From assembly GCA_014549065.1 (NCBI GenBank), contig JACDOX010000140.1:1592180-1656179 (forward strand): DNA of 64,000 nt, given 5' to 3'. The notes beneath the pieces are model-generated. The model was not told where the DNA came from. It ran no database searches and was given only the letters and a program-made list of their open reading frames with translations. The stretch's first letter is position 1. Every line of letters starts with the position of its first letter. Positions 40,301 to 51,446 of the stretch are shown in pieces. Made by a program: the position numbers and the translations under genes. Origin of the DNA: Cardinalis cardinalis. Taxonomy: Eukaryota; Chordata; Aves; Passeriformes; Cardinalidae.

Positions 40301-43300
40301 AACACACCAAGATGATGTATTGGAATTGAAAGGACAACTGTCCCACATGAGCTCCAGCCAAAAGCAAGGAAAGAATTTCAGAGAAACCTTTGGAATTAAC
40401 ATTACAAGCAGTCACCTAAAACATATGATCTGAGGAAGACTGAAAAGACTGGACAGAGATAAGAAAAAAGATCTCACTCCTGCAGAAGGTCCCAGAGCCT
40501 GAATCTCAATCCCCTGAAAGAAGGCCCTCCATTCTTCCCCAGCCCTTCCTCCTAGGACATAACTTTTAAAACTGGCTAATGCCTGGGCTAAACCAAAGCT
40601 ACATGAACCTAAGGACCTTAGGGAATTACTGCATAAGTGCTACAGCATAAATCAAAACTTTGAAATTATTTTTCACAATTCTTTCAATTTTTCTGTAAAT
40701 AGCAGCAGATAAATTTACCTTTCAATAGTAGAGATTCAGGTCAAATCAAACCAAACTTAAGTGCTTTGGCAAACTCAGTTATTCATTTTACTTGGACAGT
40801 ACTATGTTGTTCTATTCTGACTTTTATCTGTAACTATTGAAGTCTTTTTTACGACTTAGGTAAAGAGGCTTTACTGTCTCTTTCGTAAATACATCCCACA
40901 CACATAAATCTGCCTTGTAAGGTCAGGTACATGCAGGATGAAATACAGTAAGTGAGCTGGACACCAATACTGTAAATGTTACAGCATGCTTCATAATCAC
41001 CACTATGCACCCCCTTCCAGGACTGATTTAAGGCAAAGATTTTTTTTTCTCGGTCGTTAAAAAGTTATTTTTGCCTTTGTGGAAAAAGGAATTATTTCAA
41101 AATAATTCTTGATCTTCTCATGCAGAGCAGTACTATCTAAACTCCATGCCAAAAAAAAAACTTTAAAGGGCATCACTCACAAGGGGCAAGAGGAAGAAAA
41201 CTAAACTGTGATATCCAATCTGAACTGGATATGAAATTATTTCATATCTCACAGCACCTACTCTGTTCCAATAAAGATAAATATAATTCATTAATAAGAC
41301 AGATGAATCAAAAATACTAACAGAAGACTCAGGACTGCATCTATTTAAGCAAAGTTACATTGAACCAAAGGTGCTTCCAATTTTTCAAATAACTTCTAAT
41401 GACAAGAGGGATAAGAAGAAGCAAAACAGTGATTTCATTTTAATATCAGACTCTGTTTTTTGAGGGGAAAAAAATTCTAAGCCAGAAATGGGTAACAGCA
41501 GCTACTCAAAGTAAGTAAAACCAAAGCATAAACATGCAATGATAAAATTCATGGTTGCTCTATGCCTCACTTATATCTTAGGACTGAGGAATGTGCTTTC
41601 TGAGCTCCCATACCAGACAACTACATCTTGACATATTTCCACATCTCTGGCTGAAAGTCAGAAGCAATCAGATCATAAGAGCTTTTTTCCCTTCAGTTCT
41701 ATGTTATGTGTTCTTTATGTATATAAAAAGCGCTTCCTCTGCTTCCTCTATATTGTAAACAAATTCAGGTCCTGCTCAGAGTATTACGTTTCACACAGGA
41801 ATAGCCACTAACAGTGTTCAAGTAAACTACAAACACTGATTTGAGCAGAAAGCACACAGTGGCCTGCAAGGACAGCCTCCAGGGTGCCCCGTGACCTCCT
41901 TCTTCTAAGGCAGGATTTTTGCTTCCGGAATTATGCAACAAATTACATTAGCAAAGCTAAAGACCAAAACATGTTTCCTTATGCATGCAATGCAGGGGTT
42001 ATTTTTCATTAACTCCTAAAATAAGCTATACCAAGGAATATGCATAAGTAATTCTCAGACAAAATTGGAGATCTGTTTTTAACAGAAACAAATTTAGCTT
42101 TCTCCATAGCATTTTTAATCATTGAAATTACTCAAAGATTTGGATTGTTAAAGTCATCTTAATTAAACATAAAATGAGATCCTGCAATATTCATCACTTT
42201 AAACAAATTAGTCAGACCAGCCAAAGCCACTTACCTTGCAAACTATGAATATTCCAACATTTCTTTCTACACTGGCTGCTAGGAAATAAGCAATCTGCAA
42301 AGGTTAAAGGAGCTCAAACTCTCCAGATGACAATGGGTTGGTTTTTTAATGGGTAATTTTTAAGGATTACTGCATTATTAATTTCATGGCAGTTTTGCAG
42401 CAGCTTCCTCTCTTGAATCCTTCTATAATACATTTACTCTCATCTTACACTATTAAAACTGGCATTAGGATCAGGTTCTTAGGTCTTCCCATAATACCTC
42501 CTACACAAATTTATCATCCTCCTAAATGCCATGAGCTTATTTGTGAGAATGCTCCAATCCTTAGCTTTTCTATGGCTGGGAGATCCTGTCAGCTCCAGCT
42601 CCTGGAGCTATGTGTAATGTGTGTCACACTGGCAGTCCTTTGAGGCAACCTTAAATTCCTACTATCATGCCACACATCATGAAATCAAGAAAATTAATCA
42701 TAATGATAACCCAACACATAATTACACAGTAATTTTTTTATTTCTCAGGAAGCATTAATTTCATTCTAGAAATAGAAAAGAAAAAGAGAAATATTTCTAA
42801 AATGTAAATTAATGGAGATTCAGTATCAATATGCCTGGCAGCAATCATTTACTTTTCAATTAAAGGTATAAATTTGCTGCTGAGGANAGAAAGGTTAAGG
42901 CAAAGAAAAGAGTGACTGATATAGCAGCTCAATCTCTGAAGGCTGCATAGGGTGAATAGTAATAAAAAAAATTCAGTTTATTTTGATAACTTCTTAAAGC
43001 ATCTATTAGATGGCTTCCCCTATCTTCCTTGACTTCATCCATGATTTTGATTTCTTTTTTAAGTTGAAAAGACATACAACACAATCCACAGAGAGCTTGC
43101 ACAGCTGCAATTTCAGAATGACAAGTCACTTCATAGGTTTTGAGAATAGGACACCAATAATAAATAACACTTCTTAATATATCAGCTGGGGAATGCAGAT
43201 TTCTCATGACTGCAAGCCCTTCCAGAAAGCAGTGCTGGTGACTGTGTATGAGCTGGTGACTGTGGATGACACTCTTCTCCCTGAATGGTACGGCAGAACA

Positions 43301-46300
43301 TTCTAGTGTCAAGCCAAATTCATCCTCTGCCTCTGAATAGAAACCATCAGCATCTTAATTTAAATATTTGAATTCCTATGTCAGGTAAAACACTTGGAAA
43401 CACCAAAGCCTTTTCACAGTCTCCTGCAATTCAACGCACAGCCTTGCTACTTCTACCTGTCCATGGGGAAGTTTGTTCCAAGTCCCACCTATCCTAGTTT
43501 GTGTGTCATGTTTTCTGCAGTTTCCTGTACAAAATTTTGGCTACCATACATTATTACAAACTGTTAATCCTATCCACATTCTATTGCCTTTTTCCTATAC
43601 CAGATTTAGCTCCTTGGTGTTATGTTAAACCAGACAGTAGAGATAATTTCTGTAAAACTATTCCCAGTCACAGGACAGGCCTGATCTGGGCACGAAGTAC
43701 AGAGAAAGCACCTCCGTGAATGACAAGAACACTCAAACAAAGCTTAACTAATGGCCTACTACCAACAAACTTTATTATTGTATAACCAATCTCATTAGAC
43801 AGGCACACAAACCAACANTGTTATTTCTGTTCTTTTCTGCCCTTTCCATGCTAGTCTTCCAGCCATGATAGGCCACTGAGCACACAGNCAACCTCCATAC
43901 ACTTGCTCCATCCAGGGGAGCACAAATGACACCTTACAAGAGCTCTTCAGATTTGCAGGGGGAACAAACCACTTGCTGCTGCAGCTAAAATCCCAGGATC
44001 ANGTCCTCCACTAAATGATCCTTTTGAAGCTTCTTCAAAACAGCTGTTCCACTAAAAATTCTCAACTATAAACTGGAAAAAGCTTAACGAAGGACCTAAT
44101 TGAAGGGTATTAATACTCTCTTTCAGACCTCCAGAGCCTGGAGCAAGAAGACCTTTGGCATGAAACTCTGCATCAACCCCTGCAGGCATGGGCAACAGCA
44201 GCCAGAAGCAAGTAATGAATGAAATACACAGCCCACCTGAGCAGGCAAGGGAGGAAAGCATGACAAAGCAAAGATGGCACATTTTAACCTCTGGTCATTG
44301 GTTAATGAGAAACATTCTGTCACACACAGTTCTCTTCCTGCTCCCCTCCAAGGCAAGCAGGGCTGTGGGGAGGGAACCTTGTGCCTCCTACAGCCACAAC
44401 TTCTGGTTTCTTCAGCAACAGCTTGATACAAGACACTGATTCGGCAGAATTGGATATATCGAGTGCAGAATGCAGAAAAGAACCTCTGCACTCCAAGATA
44501 CTCTCTGCAGTTTATTTTACCTAGACAGAAGTAAAATTTCTCGGTGAACTCTACGCCCATTTATTGTCAGCATACATAAGTAGGATTAAAAAACAACACT
44601 CAACTACTCTGGCCAGCATCTCTATAAAACCTACTGTCGAAAGGCACATTTAACTCAATTTAAATACAGAAATCCTGCTTACAAGGTGCTCTGTGCCAAG
44701 ATTAATGTTTCTCTTCAAATAGCATTTATAACCAACAGCCATAGGATTTCTCAATCAAAAGTAAAAAGGTCAATTTTGTATTCAACTACTGAAGTTCACA
44801 AGAAAATTTCACAACTGAAAATAGTTTTTAATGCCTGAAGCAGATTTGCAGGAAAACAGTTCTAGGTTTCAGCTTCCTGTGACAACTTACCCCACTATTC
44901 AGTTGCTATTAATGCTTTTTAGCTTACCGCATAACTTCTTCTCCTTCTTTTTATTTGCTTTTAATTCAAGTCACAGAACTTTGTTCCCAACTTGCTGTCT
45001 CAGCACTCTGTTTCATAACTGCAAGAAAAGAACTGGAGGCCAACAGAAAGAAAAGAACGTAACACCAACCNCAGCAACTTACCTACTAGGTCAGGAGCAA
45101 AGTATTGGAGGCAACAAACACTGTGAGCTGTATACATTAAATAGAAGACAGTGATAAAATAATCTGATTTAAACACTTTGTGCTTTTTCCAAGACTTTCT
45201 CCTTATTAATAGCATGCAGGACAACCTGCCTTAAAATAAGAAATGTGGAAAAAAAGCACAGAATTTAATTTTAAAGCCCCTCCACACATACTGAAAATAA
45301 AAGCAGTCANACAAAAGACATCCTGCATGACTACTCCTCCCTCACACCTCAACAAAGTGTTTGCAGAAAGGAGGAATACACTGCCAGTGTGACAACCTCC
45401 TCATCCAGCCCTGTGGTACNCACCAGTGAGCCACTATCAAGTTCACACCCTTGCCCAAAAANCCAAGCACACAAGGTGGCTGCATTCTGCCAGCCTGCAA
45501 CTTAATCCTCATTGGTAAAGAGAAAACAGTTCTTNTATGAGCCAACCTCACACTTGAAGAACCTCCTGGTTTAAGTGGCTGTTTTGCAGAACAGCAACTA
45601 GTGTCAAAAATCCCAGTAAGAGACAAAAAATGTAATGCTTGTCAAACACATGGGCAAAATTTATAGGAGCTCACTCTAAAATGCTTCAAAGACCAGATTT
45701 ATTCACCTTTTGTACTAGCACACCCACTATACCACATACTCTTGTCAAAGACCTGAAAAATGCCATGGTTATCCCTACCAAGATCAGAATTGCTCTGCTA
45801 TGTGATCTGGAAGGGATAAGAACCAAGAACTGCTACTTTTAAAAACTTGAGAGTTTTAAGGGCAAAAAGTTAAAGGAAGTAGAAGACAGTAAGAGTGATC
45901 AGCAACTATACTAAAAAGAATTCCTCAAATTATATCTTTACTTTCACATGGAACTAACAATCTTCTCATCTAAAAAGCACTCTCATTCCTACTACCACTT
46001 AAAATTAAACAATCCCTTGCAATATGAAGCAACTTCCAGAAAATCTATCTTACAAATTAATTATGAATTACAGATAATTCTAATATGCAATTTAAAGAAG
46101 TGTTTTCCTCCTCCATCCCCAACATCATCAGCTTTCCTCCAGAATAGCTATCTACAGGTAAGGCCANGGCAACATTCATTGGACATTGGCCACTCCAGAA
46201 GACCCACCCAAAGCACACACAAGTTTAAGATGTGAAAATACAAACACTATCTATGGAAAGAAAAATAGTCTTCTATTGCTTGGTATTTGATAAAGGAATA

Positions 46301-46780
46301 GATTTATTTAAAGGAAGTCNTTAAATGCTTCTTCTATTTTACCCATCAGACAGAGAAAATCTCCCTGGAAAACTTCTGATTTTTTACTGAGGTTTGGGTT
46401 TCCTGAGACCNGTTGCAGAGTGGCTCACTAGTGTCAAAGTCATAAAATCCTTTTTATATGTCATCCAACAAAAATCAAATTTTCTTTTAGAGAAGCAACT
46501 AGTTGTGTACAGAACAAAATCTANCTGTATTTCACAAGCATTCTTATGCCACTGTCTGAGAGATGCAGAGCAAAACAGGAAGTCCATGAGTCTCTCTAAG
46601 AAGTTTGCATTTGATTTTTAGTAAATGAGTACACCTAGCACATGTAAACTGATAGGAGAGACATACGTTCATATCTTAATGACCCTCTAATCACCTGCTC
46701 ATTCCCTCAGCCTAGAATTAATTATTCACCAGAGGCACNTTCACTCTTCTGCCTCTCCTGAGAGTTCCAGTTGAGCCACT

Positions 46781-46845
46781 GTTGGAAATAAGACACTGGA
46801 ATGAATGGACCTTTGCTCTGTTCCAGTATGGTCCTTCTATAGTAA
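46781..46845 (+). mobile_element. ancient L3/CR1-type LINE 3'-tail remnant
   Basis: Reads like the widespread amniote tail GGATACTGGGCTAGATGGACC...CAGTATGGCC: here AGACACTGGAATGAATGGAC, CTTTGCTCTGTTCCAGTATG and GTCCTTCTAT. It is too short and diverged to assign a subfamily. Confidence 0.5.
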
Positions 46846-49124
46846 ATCCCATAGTAAGCCANTGCACTGACAATCAACTCCAGCCAACAACTAATGTCAC
46901 TTAGTGAGAACCTGCTAAGGCTCAGGGGCATCACATCTGGGAGACATAAGGGTAAAACACCAATGCAATTGCAGGTGGGATGGACACTGAGTGCTCTCAG
47001 ATATTCAGCAGCCCTATCAGACTGTAATGAAATTCTACAGCGCTTTAGTGCAACTTGAACAAAGAGAAAGGAAAAAAGAAAAAGAAAACAGTTTACAAGC
47101 ACATTATACTCAGCAATGACAACAGCAGTCACTCAGTAGAGGAGTTAAAATTAGACATCGCGGGAGGAGAAAGAGCCCTCCAGCACTTAGATTTAATAGA
47201 GTCACTTATTTACTGCTCACTGAACTGCTCTGCAAGAATATAAAAGCAGCCTGGAAACAAAGCATTTTTCCCNTGGCAAAGTTTCTCAGTCAGGGAAGAG
47301 TTTACACTTGGCAACTAATACAGGATATTGGGAAAGTTTTGGAGTAAAATGCGTGTTTGTCTATCTTCGCACCAACATTCTGAAAATAACCAGCTTACAG
47401 GAAAATATAATTTGCTTAAATATTAAAAGGTAAAAAATTAAAGATTAAACTGTAGCATTAAACTGTTTGCGTGCCTTAAAACTGTAAACAAAGCATAAAT
47501 GAGATTTACAGTAGGGAGAGAGCAAATTACTCCCACACTTCTGTAGCTCATCAGCTTAAAGAGTATACAACTCCCAGCCAAATCTATTTCAGTGAAAAGA
47601 AGTGAAACTGTGTTTGTTTTCCTTTTAATTACTATTTACAATGTGTTTGGTTGCCTAAGGGAAAAAGACAGACAATTACCAGAAAGTTTCTAAATACACT
47701 TTTAAACACTAACAGCCTAAAATTTCAGACAATAAACTGAATTACAATTATTGTCCATAGACTTGGACACACATCCTCAAGTAATTAGATTCAGTCTGTT
47801 ACAATCCACTGTTTGGCATTTTTTTGATGTATCACTGCTGGCACAAACCACTCAGGGACCCAAAATGCTTTACAGGAGGTGGGGAGGGAAGGGAGGGGAA
47901 ACAAATCACAAAACCATCAAACATTTTTTATTGAACCTTTTTGCACTGAAGGTTGGACATGTTTGTGAACTACTAACATAGGCAAACATTAAGGATTTAA
48001 GAATGACATTGCCTAGGGAGTCAATTTTGCCATCCAAGTAGAAGTAGAAGTCAAGCAAAAAAAAATTTGGGTGTTTACCCTGGCATCCACGGATCCTTTT
48101 CTCCCAAATGACAGGAAGGTTAAGTATAAAAAGCAATGGACAAGTGTGCAGAAATCTAGTTTTATTGTTGAATGAGTGGGGCACTTAAATGGAGACAGGG
48201 TTTTGGGATTGGGTTTTCTGTTTTGATTGGGTTTTTTTTTTTAATCTGGCACTTTTTTCTTCTTACATCTGTTTTTAAAGATGTTCAAGTATGAATGGTC
48301 CCATGTAAAATTTTCAATTTGTCTGAGAAAAGGAATATGTTATTTGAGGACATAGGCCCCAAGCTTCTACATACTGAAGCTTGCAAGCAAACAATTCAGT
48401 TTTACCTGCTTGCCAAGGTATCTGTCTTAAGAGACCCTGAAAACATCATTTGCCTTCCTTTTCTACAAGTCACTGTTAGATACCACTATTTAGTACTTAC
48501 AGTCTACTTTTGTCACACAAGTGCAAATAGGCCTCTTAAAACTGGCACCATATCCAAAAGACAGTGCTGATCCTAAGATATTACAACTCCTTGACAGGGC
48601 CAAGATAACAAAAAGTTCTGGCACCTTGCAGGCCCGCAAGAAATCCCTGTACTTTAGAATCACTAAAGGAGATATTTTATCAACTTTAAATTGAATTCTC
48701 AGCAACCTGATGCTTGTTTAATGACTTTGACAATAGAAAGTGAACTGGGAGTAGCAGCTTCCATGTGTGCAGGCAGGCCACAAGCTATCAAACTGGCAAC
48801 CATGNGGGCAGTCCTCAACATATCTGAATTTAGTGCACCTACACAGAATCAAATATACACATATTAGGGAGTACATACACTTATTAGGGTGTAGTACATC
48901 CACACCCACAAAAACATCACCTGTCTCAGTCAGAAAATGGAATTATCTATCCTTTCCCAGACCAGGACCAGACTCTTCTCATAGGCACAAAGACCAGATT
49001 TTTCAGCTGAGCATTTCTAACATCAAATTTTGTTCACTGGGTGGATGTGGTGGGTAATAAACAACTATTCTCTGCTTTACAGTACACATGTGCTATACCA
49101 CAGCTGAGAGAGTACAAACAAATA

Positions 49125-49255
49125 ACACCTAACCAAGGAAGAGCATGGTGCTAACCCACCAAGGCTGGCAGTCTGATCTTCACAAAGGCCATTCACTTAA
49201 GAGCTGGACTTGATAATCCTTGTGCGTCTCTTCCCACTCAGAATATTCTGTAACT
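49125..49255 (+). mobile_element. tRNA-Ile-derived SINE with CR1-type tail (TguSINE1-like)
   Basis: The head AGAGCATGGTGCTAAC, then CACCAAGGC and a degraded B-box region, matches the tRNA-Ile body (AGCGTGGTGCTAATAACGCC). The tail GGCCATTCACTTAAGAGCTG, GACTTGATAATCCTTGTG and CAGAATATTCTGTAAC matches the CR1-X-type tail that this SINE carries for mobilisation. This composite structure is that of TguSINE1, described in zebra finch and other passerines. The 5' A-box end is eroded, so the left boundary is approximate. Orientation is plus, antisense to ME1. Confidence 0.72.
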
Positions 49256-50400
49256 CTTCTCTCCTGTATATTAAAATCAAGCAATGTCCTTCCTCTTTAG
49301 CACCTCTTTAGTCATCTGTGACAACCCATCCTTACTGTACACTGTTCAGAGGCAAGAGGTAAGGTGCATGAGCATAGTGATGAGCCTGCCTCTGACTGCC
49401 CTTCAGTCAATGCATTTTAGAACAGGGCCCTTTTTATTTCTTTAAACAAGGTGAGTTTCCTGTCGGGTTGGCCTTCCTGGTTATGCTGAATCAGACTTTT
49501 TCCATGAATATTGCAGCTGCTTAAACGCAAACCCAAGCAAAACAGTATCTCCTTGGTTTCTTCTTGGGAGTTTTATATTTTGGTAAACTTTCCTTTAATC
49601 TGACCTCAGGAGACCTTCTCAGGCCTGCACAGACTTAAGACAGCCTCTAAGGAAACTTTGTAGTCAAGCACCAAGACTAATAAAAGCACTATTCATCTAA
49701 CTTACACATGGAGCTTTTAGTGATGAGTCAACCTGTCCCGTAAAACTAGAGACACAGTTTTTGTCCAACAATTGATTCAACTCAGCAATAAGCAACATGA
49801 CTGTATACACATTCCAATGCGAATGTACAAGTCAGAGCACCATTCCAGTTAATGTGCAAGGTGAAATTTGGAGGTAAGGGTCTGACCAAGACTTCATGTG
49901 CTGGGTGTAGTTTATTATCTACCTCTAACCAATTTTCATTTTGGCAGTAAATTCAGGGCTTGTCATGCCAATTTAATTATTCTATTATTTCAACTTTGCA
50001 TCTTTATCAAGGCAGTTGTGCAAACACTTCTCTACTCAGCTTTATGTTTCCCAGATTAGTTTTATACATTTAGAAAGTTTGATGAAGCTGAATTACCATT
50101 CTTAAGCAAATTGGGAATGTGTCAAAAAGGTTTTGCTGTGCTATGGCACCTCTCAAAAAAGCTGACTGCAGTAGCTGATGCAGAGCGGGGAGGAAACTGC
50201 AGTTGCATTTTAGAGCTCCAAGAGGAACAGTTGTGATAAACACATTTTCCACNCTGCCAGGGGAGAAAACGCAGGACAGCACCAACAGCCACTTCTGCCA
50301 GCAGGAAACGAGGTGGGGCATCCGTGGGGAAGAGGACTGGCAAAGGAGGGTACCGGGGAAACAGAAGCACGGCAGCAGGAACTCGCATCACAGCGGCGTA
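49256..50400 (-). other. ME1: ME1 intron 1, promoter-proximal part
   Basis: About 1.1 kb between the SINE and the CpG island. Composition changes from AT-rich to moderately GC-rich near 50.2 kb. No repeat, exon or RNA gene is recognised. Confidence 0.6.
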
Positions 50401-50742
50401 ACTTTCAGCAGCATCCTCCTCCCCGTGCTGCTGCTGCAGCTCCTCTCCCCTGGGAGCTGCCGAGGGACGGCTCCGCGGCCCGGGCCCGCTGGGGCGGCGG
50501 CGGGCAGGGCACCGGCCGCCCCCCGCCGCCCGGAGGAAGAGGAAGCGGCGCCGGGCCCGCAGGAAGTGCGGCTGCCCCGCGCCCGCCGCCCCCGGCCCCG
50601 GCCCGGCGGCCGCTGCGCCGTGACAGGTGGCGGCGGCCAGAGGCGGCCCCGGCCCCGGGGACAGCGCCCGGTAGGACCGTTCGNCACCCGTTCGGCAGCC
50701 GCCCTCCTCGCCCAGCGGCGCACCTGCCCTGCCCGCCCCTAC

Positions 50743-50847
50743 CTTGTTGAGGTGGGGGTCGCGGAGCACGTCGTAGCCCCTCTTCATGGTGAGCTGCAGA
50801 GGCCGGTCGGCGTCCCGCCTCTTCTCGTCTCCCTTCCCTGCTTGCAT
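50743..50847 (-). CDS. ME1: ME1 exon 1 (coding part), NADP-dependent malic enzyme N-terminus
   Basis: This is the first coding exon of cytosolic malic enzyme, which converts L-malate and NADP+ to pyruvate, CO2 and NADPH and supplies NADPH for lipogenesis. On the minus strand it reads through MKRGYDVLRDPHLNK and ends at a consensus donor (AAG|GTAGGG, GT at 50742-50741, phase 0). The RGY...NPHLNK-type N-terminus is characteristic of vertebrate ME1, and the next exon continues it in frame. Two in-frame ATGs exist. The upstream one, at 50847, follows an in-frame TGA at 50877-50875 and would add 20 residues (MQAGKGDEKRR...). The inner one, at 50787, gives MKRGYDV, the start I recall for chicken ME1. 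Both have A at -3. Coordinates use the longer option; the conserved protein probably starts at 50787. The exon sits inside a CpG island. Confidence 0.93.
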
Positions 50848-51021
50848 GGTGCGGCACGGCGGGGCTGACTGCCGTCAGGTCGCTGCGGGAGCGGAGGCAA
50901 AGTGGCGGCGGCTCCTCCTGCTGAGGTGACCGCCCGGCGGGGTGGGATGATCCTACCGGAGGGCGGGAGGGAGAGAGGGAGGGGGCAGAGCCGTGGCGAG
51001 GCGCCGCCGCCGCGGGAGGGG

Positions 51022-51050
51022 GTCACCGGCGAGCCGCTGAGTCACCGGCG
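51022..51050. repeat. direct repeat GTCACCGGCG x2 around the ARE
   Basis: The 10-mer GTCACCGGCG occurs at 51022-51031 and again at 51041-51050. The second copy overlaps the ARE/AP-1 site. It could be a small duplicated regulatory module or chance in GC-rich DNA. Confidence 0.55.
51036..51045 (-). promoter_or_regulatory. antioxidant response element core (NRF2/small-MAF, AP-1 overlap)
   Basis: Read on the ME1 strand this is GTGACTCAGC, an exact match to the ARE core RTGACnnnGC with an embedded TGACTCA AP-1 site. It lies 189 bp upstream of the first in-frame ATG (50847), inside the CpG island and in the same orientation as the gene. ME1 is an established NRF2 target in mammals, so the site fits the gene; binding in this species is inferred. 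Confidence 0.6.
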
Positions 51051-51352
51051 GCTCCGCGCGCAGCCGAGCGGCCGCCCAGGTGCGAAGGGCANCGCGAGTG
51101 CGGACCCGCAGCCCTGCCCTGCCGGGGATGCAGGCTGCGCTGCCTTCCAGCGCAGCGGAGGGGCCGCCCGCAGAAGGAGGCCGGTCTGGGATCACCTGCT
51201 GCGGGGGCTCGCAGGCGCGGCTCGGCCTCGTCACGCCGGGTTTGGCACGGGGGCTGCCGAGCACCGCGCCCGGACCCCATCGGCCCGGAGCCCGCTGATC
51301 CCCCGGCGCGGCCTCACGCAGGAGCCCGGCCTCTGCGCTTGGGTCACGTTCA

Positions 51353-51364
51353 AGTTTCACTTTC
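51353..51364 (-). promoter_or_regulatory. IRF-type element candidate
   Basis: On the ME1 strand it reads GAAAGTGAAACT, which fits the IRF-E consensus GAAA(G/C)(T/C)GAAA(G/C)(T/C) at every position. It lies about 0.5 kb upstream of the ATG, at the outer edge of the CpG island. No functional evidence is available from sequence. Confidence 0.4.
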
Positions 51365-51440
51365 CTTCTGCTATTTAAATGGCCATGAAATCCAATCTTT
51401 CCCGAAGGGGACGGACTGCATAGCTTAGTACAGTCCGGAG

Positions 51441-51446
51441 CACGTG
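51441..51446. promoter_or_regulatory. E-box CACGTG upstream of ME1
   Basis: A palindromic CACGTG about 0.6 kb upstream of the first ATG. USF, MYC/MAX and ChREBP/MLX bind such sites, and lipogenic genes including malic enzyme are known targets of carbohydrate-responsive factors. A single 6-mer is weak evidence. Confidence 0.3.

Larger units (their letters stand above)
36521..49120 (-). other. ME1: ME1 intron 1, proximal-middle part
   Basis: About 12.6 kb of AT-rich intron. It contains the 37.25-kb hairpin, the ATT microsatellite, a 9-bp-arm palindrome at 41228-41248 and an L3/CR1-like tail near 46.78 kb. The longest open frames are 145 codons (minus, 44123-44560), 136 (minus, 46722-47132) and 127 (minus, 42929-43312). 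They show no family resemblance and look like chance or decayed sequence. No RNA gene is recognised. Confidence 0.65.
1..50847 (-). other. ME1: ME1 gene body, 5' portion (exons 1-3 and introns 1-3, 3' part off window)
   Basis: Three exons in order and in compatible phase (0, 2, 2) define a minus-strand gene. Its first intron is about 38.4 kb and its second about 7.9 kb; intron 3 exceeds 4 kb because exon 4 is not seen before the left edge. A long first intron from a CpG-island promoter is typical of vertebrate ME1. Roughly the first 110 of about 557 residues are encoded here. The NADP-binding Rossmann domain and the later catalytic Asp/Lys residues are all on exons outside the window. Confidence 0.93.
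50405..51345. promoter_or_regulatory. ME1: CpG island / ME1 promoter region
   Basis: About 940 bp of very GC-rich, CpG-rich sequence in an otherwise AT-rich window. It spans the first coding exon, the start of intron 1 and about 0.5 kb upstream. It contains many GC-box-like runs (CCGCCC, GGGCGG variants, GGGAGGGGG). No TATA box is evident upstream of the ATG, consistent with a housekeeping-style, Sp1-type promoter. Long frames open on both strands across this block are a by-product of GC content, not genes. The transcription start is not directly visible. Confidence 0.88.

Noticed and set aside
43480..43820. Possible further LTR in minus orientation, suggested by an AATAATAAAG signal and a unique-looking block
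   Set aside because: No TG...CA termini or family wording could be confirmed.
49125..49255. Functional tRNA gene
   Set aside because: The tRNA-Ile similarity is partial, the cloverleaf is broken, and it is fused to a CR1-type tail, so it is a SINE rather than a tRNA gene.
50122..50847. 241-codon minus-strand open frame through the CpG island
   Set aside because: Only its first 35 codons are real (ME1 exon 1, up to the donor at 50742). The rest is intron 1 read through GC-rich DNA with few stops.
50203..51378. Several long plus- and minus-strand frames (80-220 codons) in the CpG island
   Set aside because: Low stop density in very GC-rich DNA; Pro/Arg/Ala/Gly-rich with no domain resemblance.
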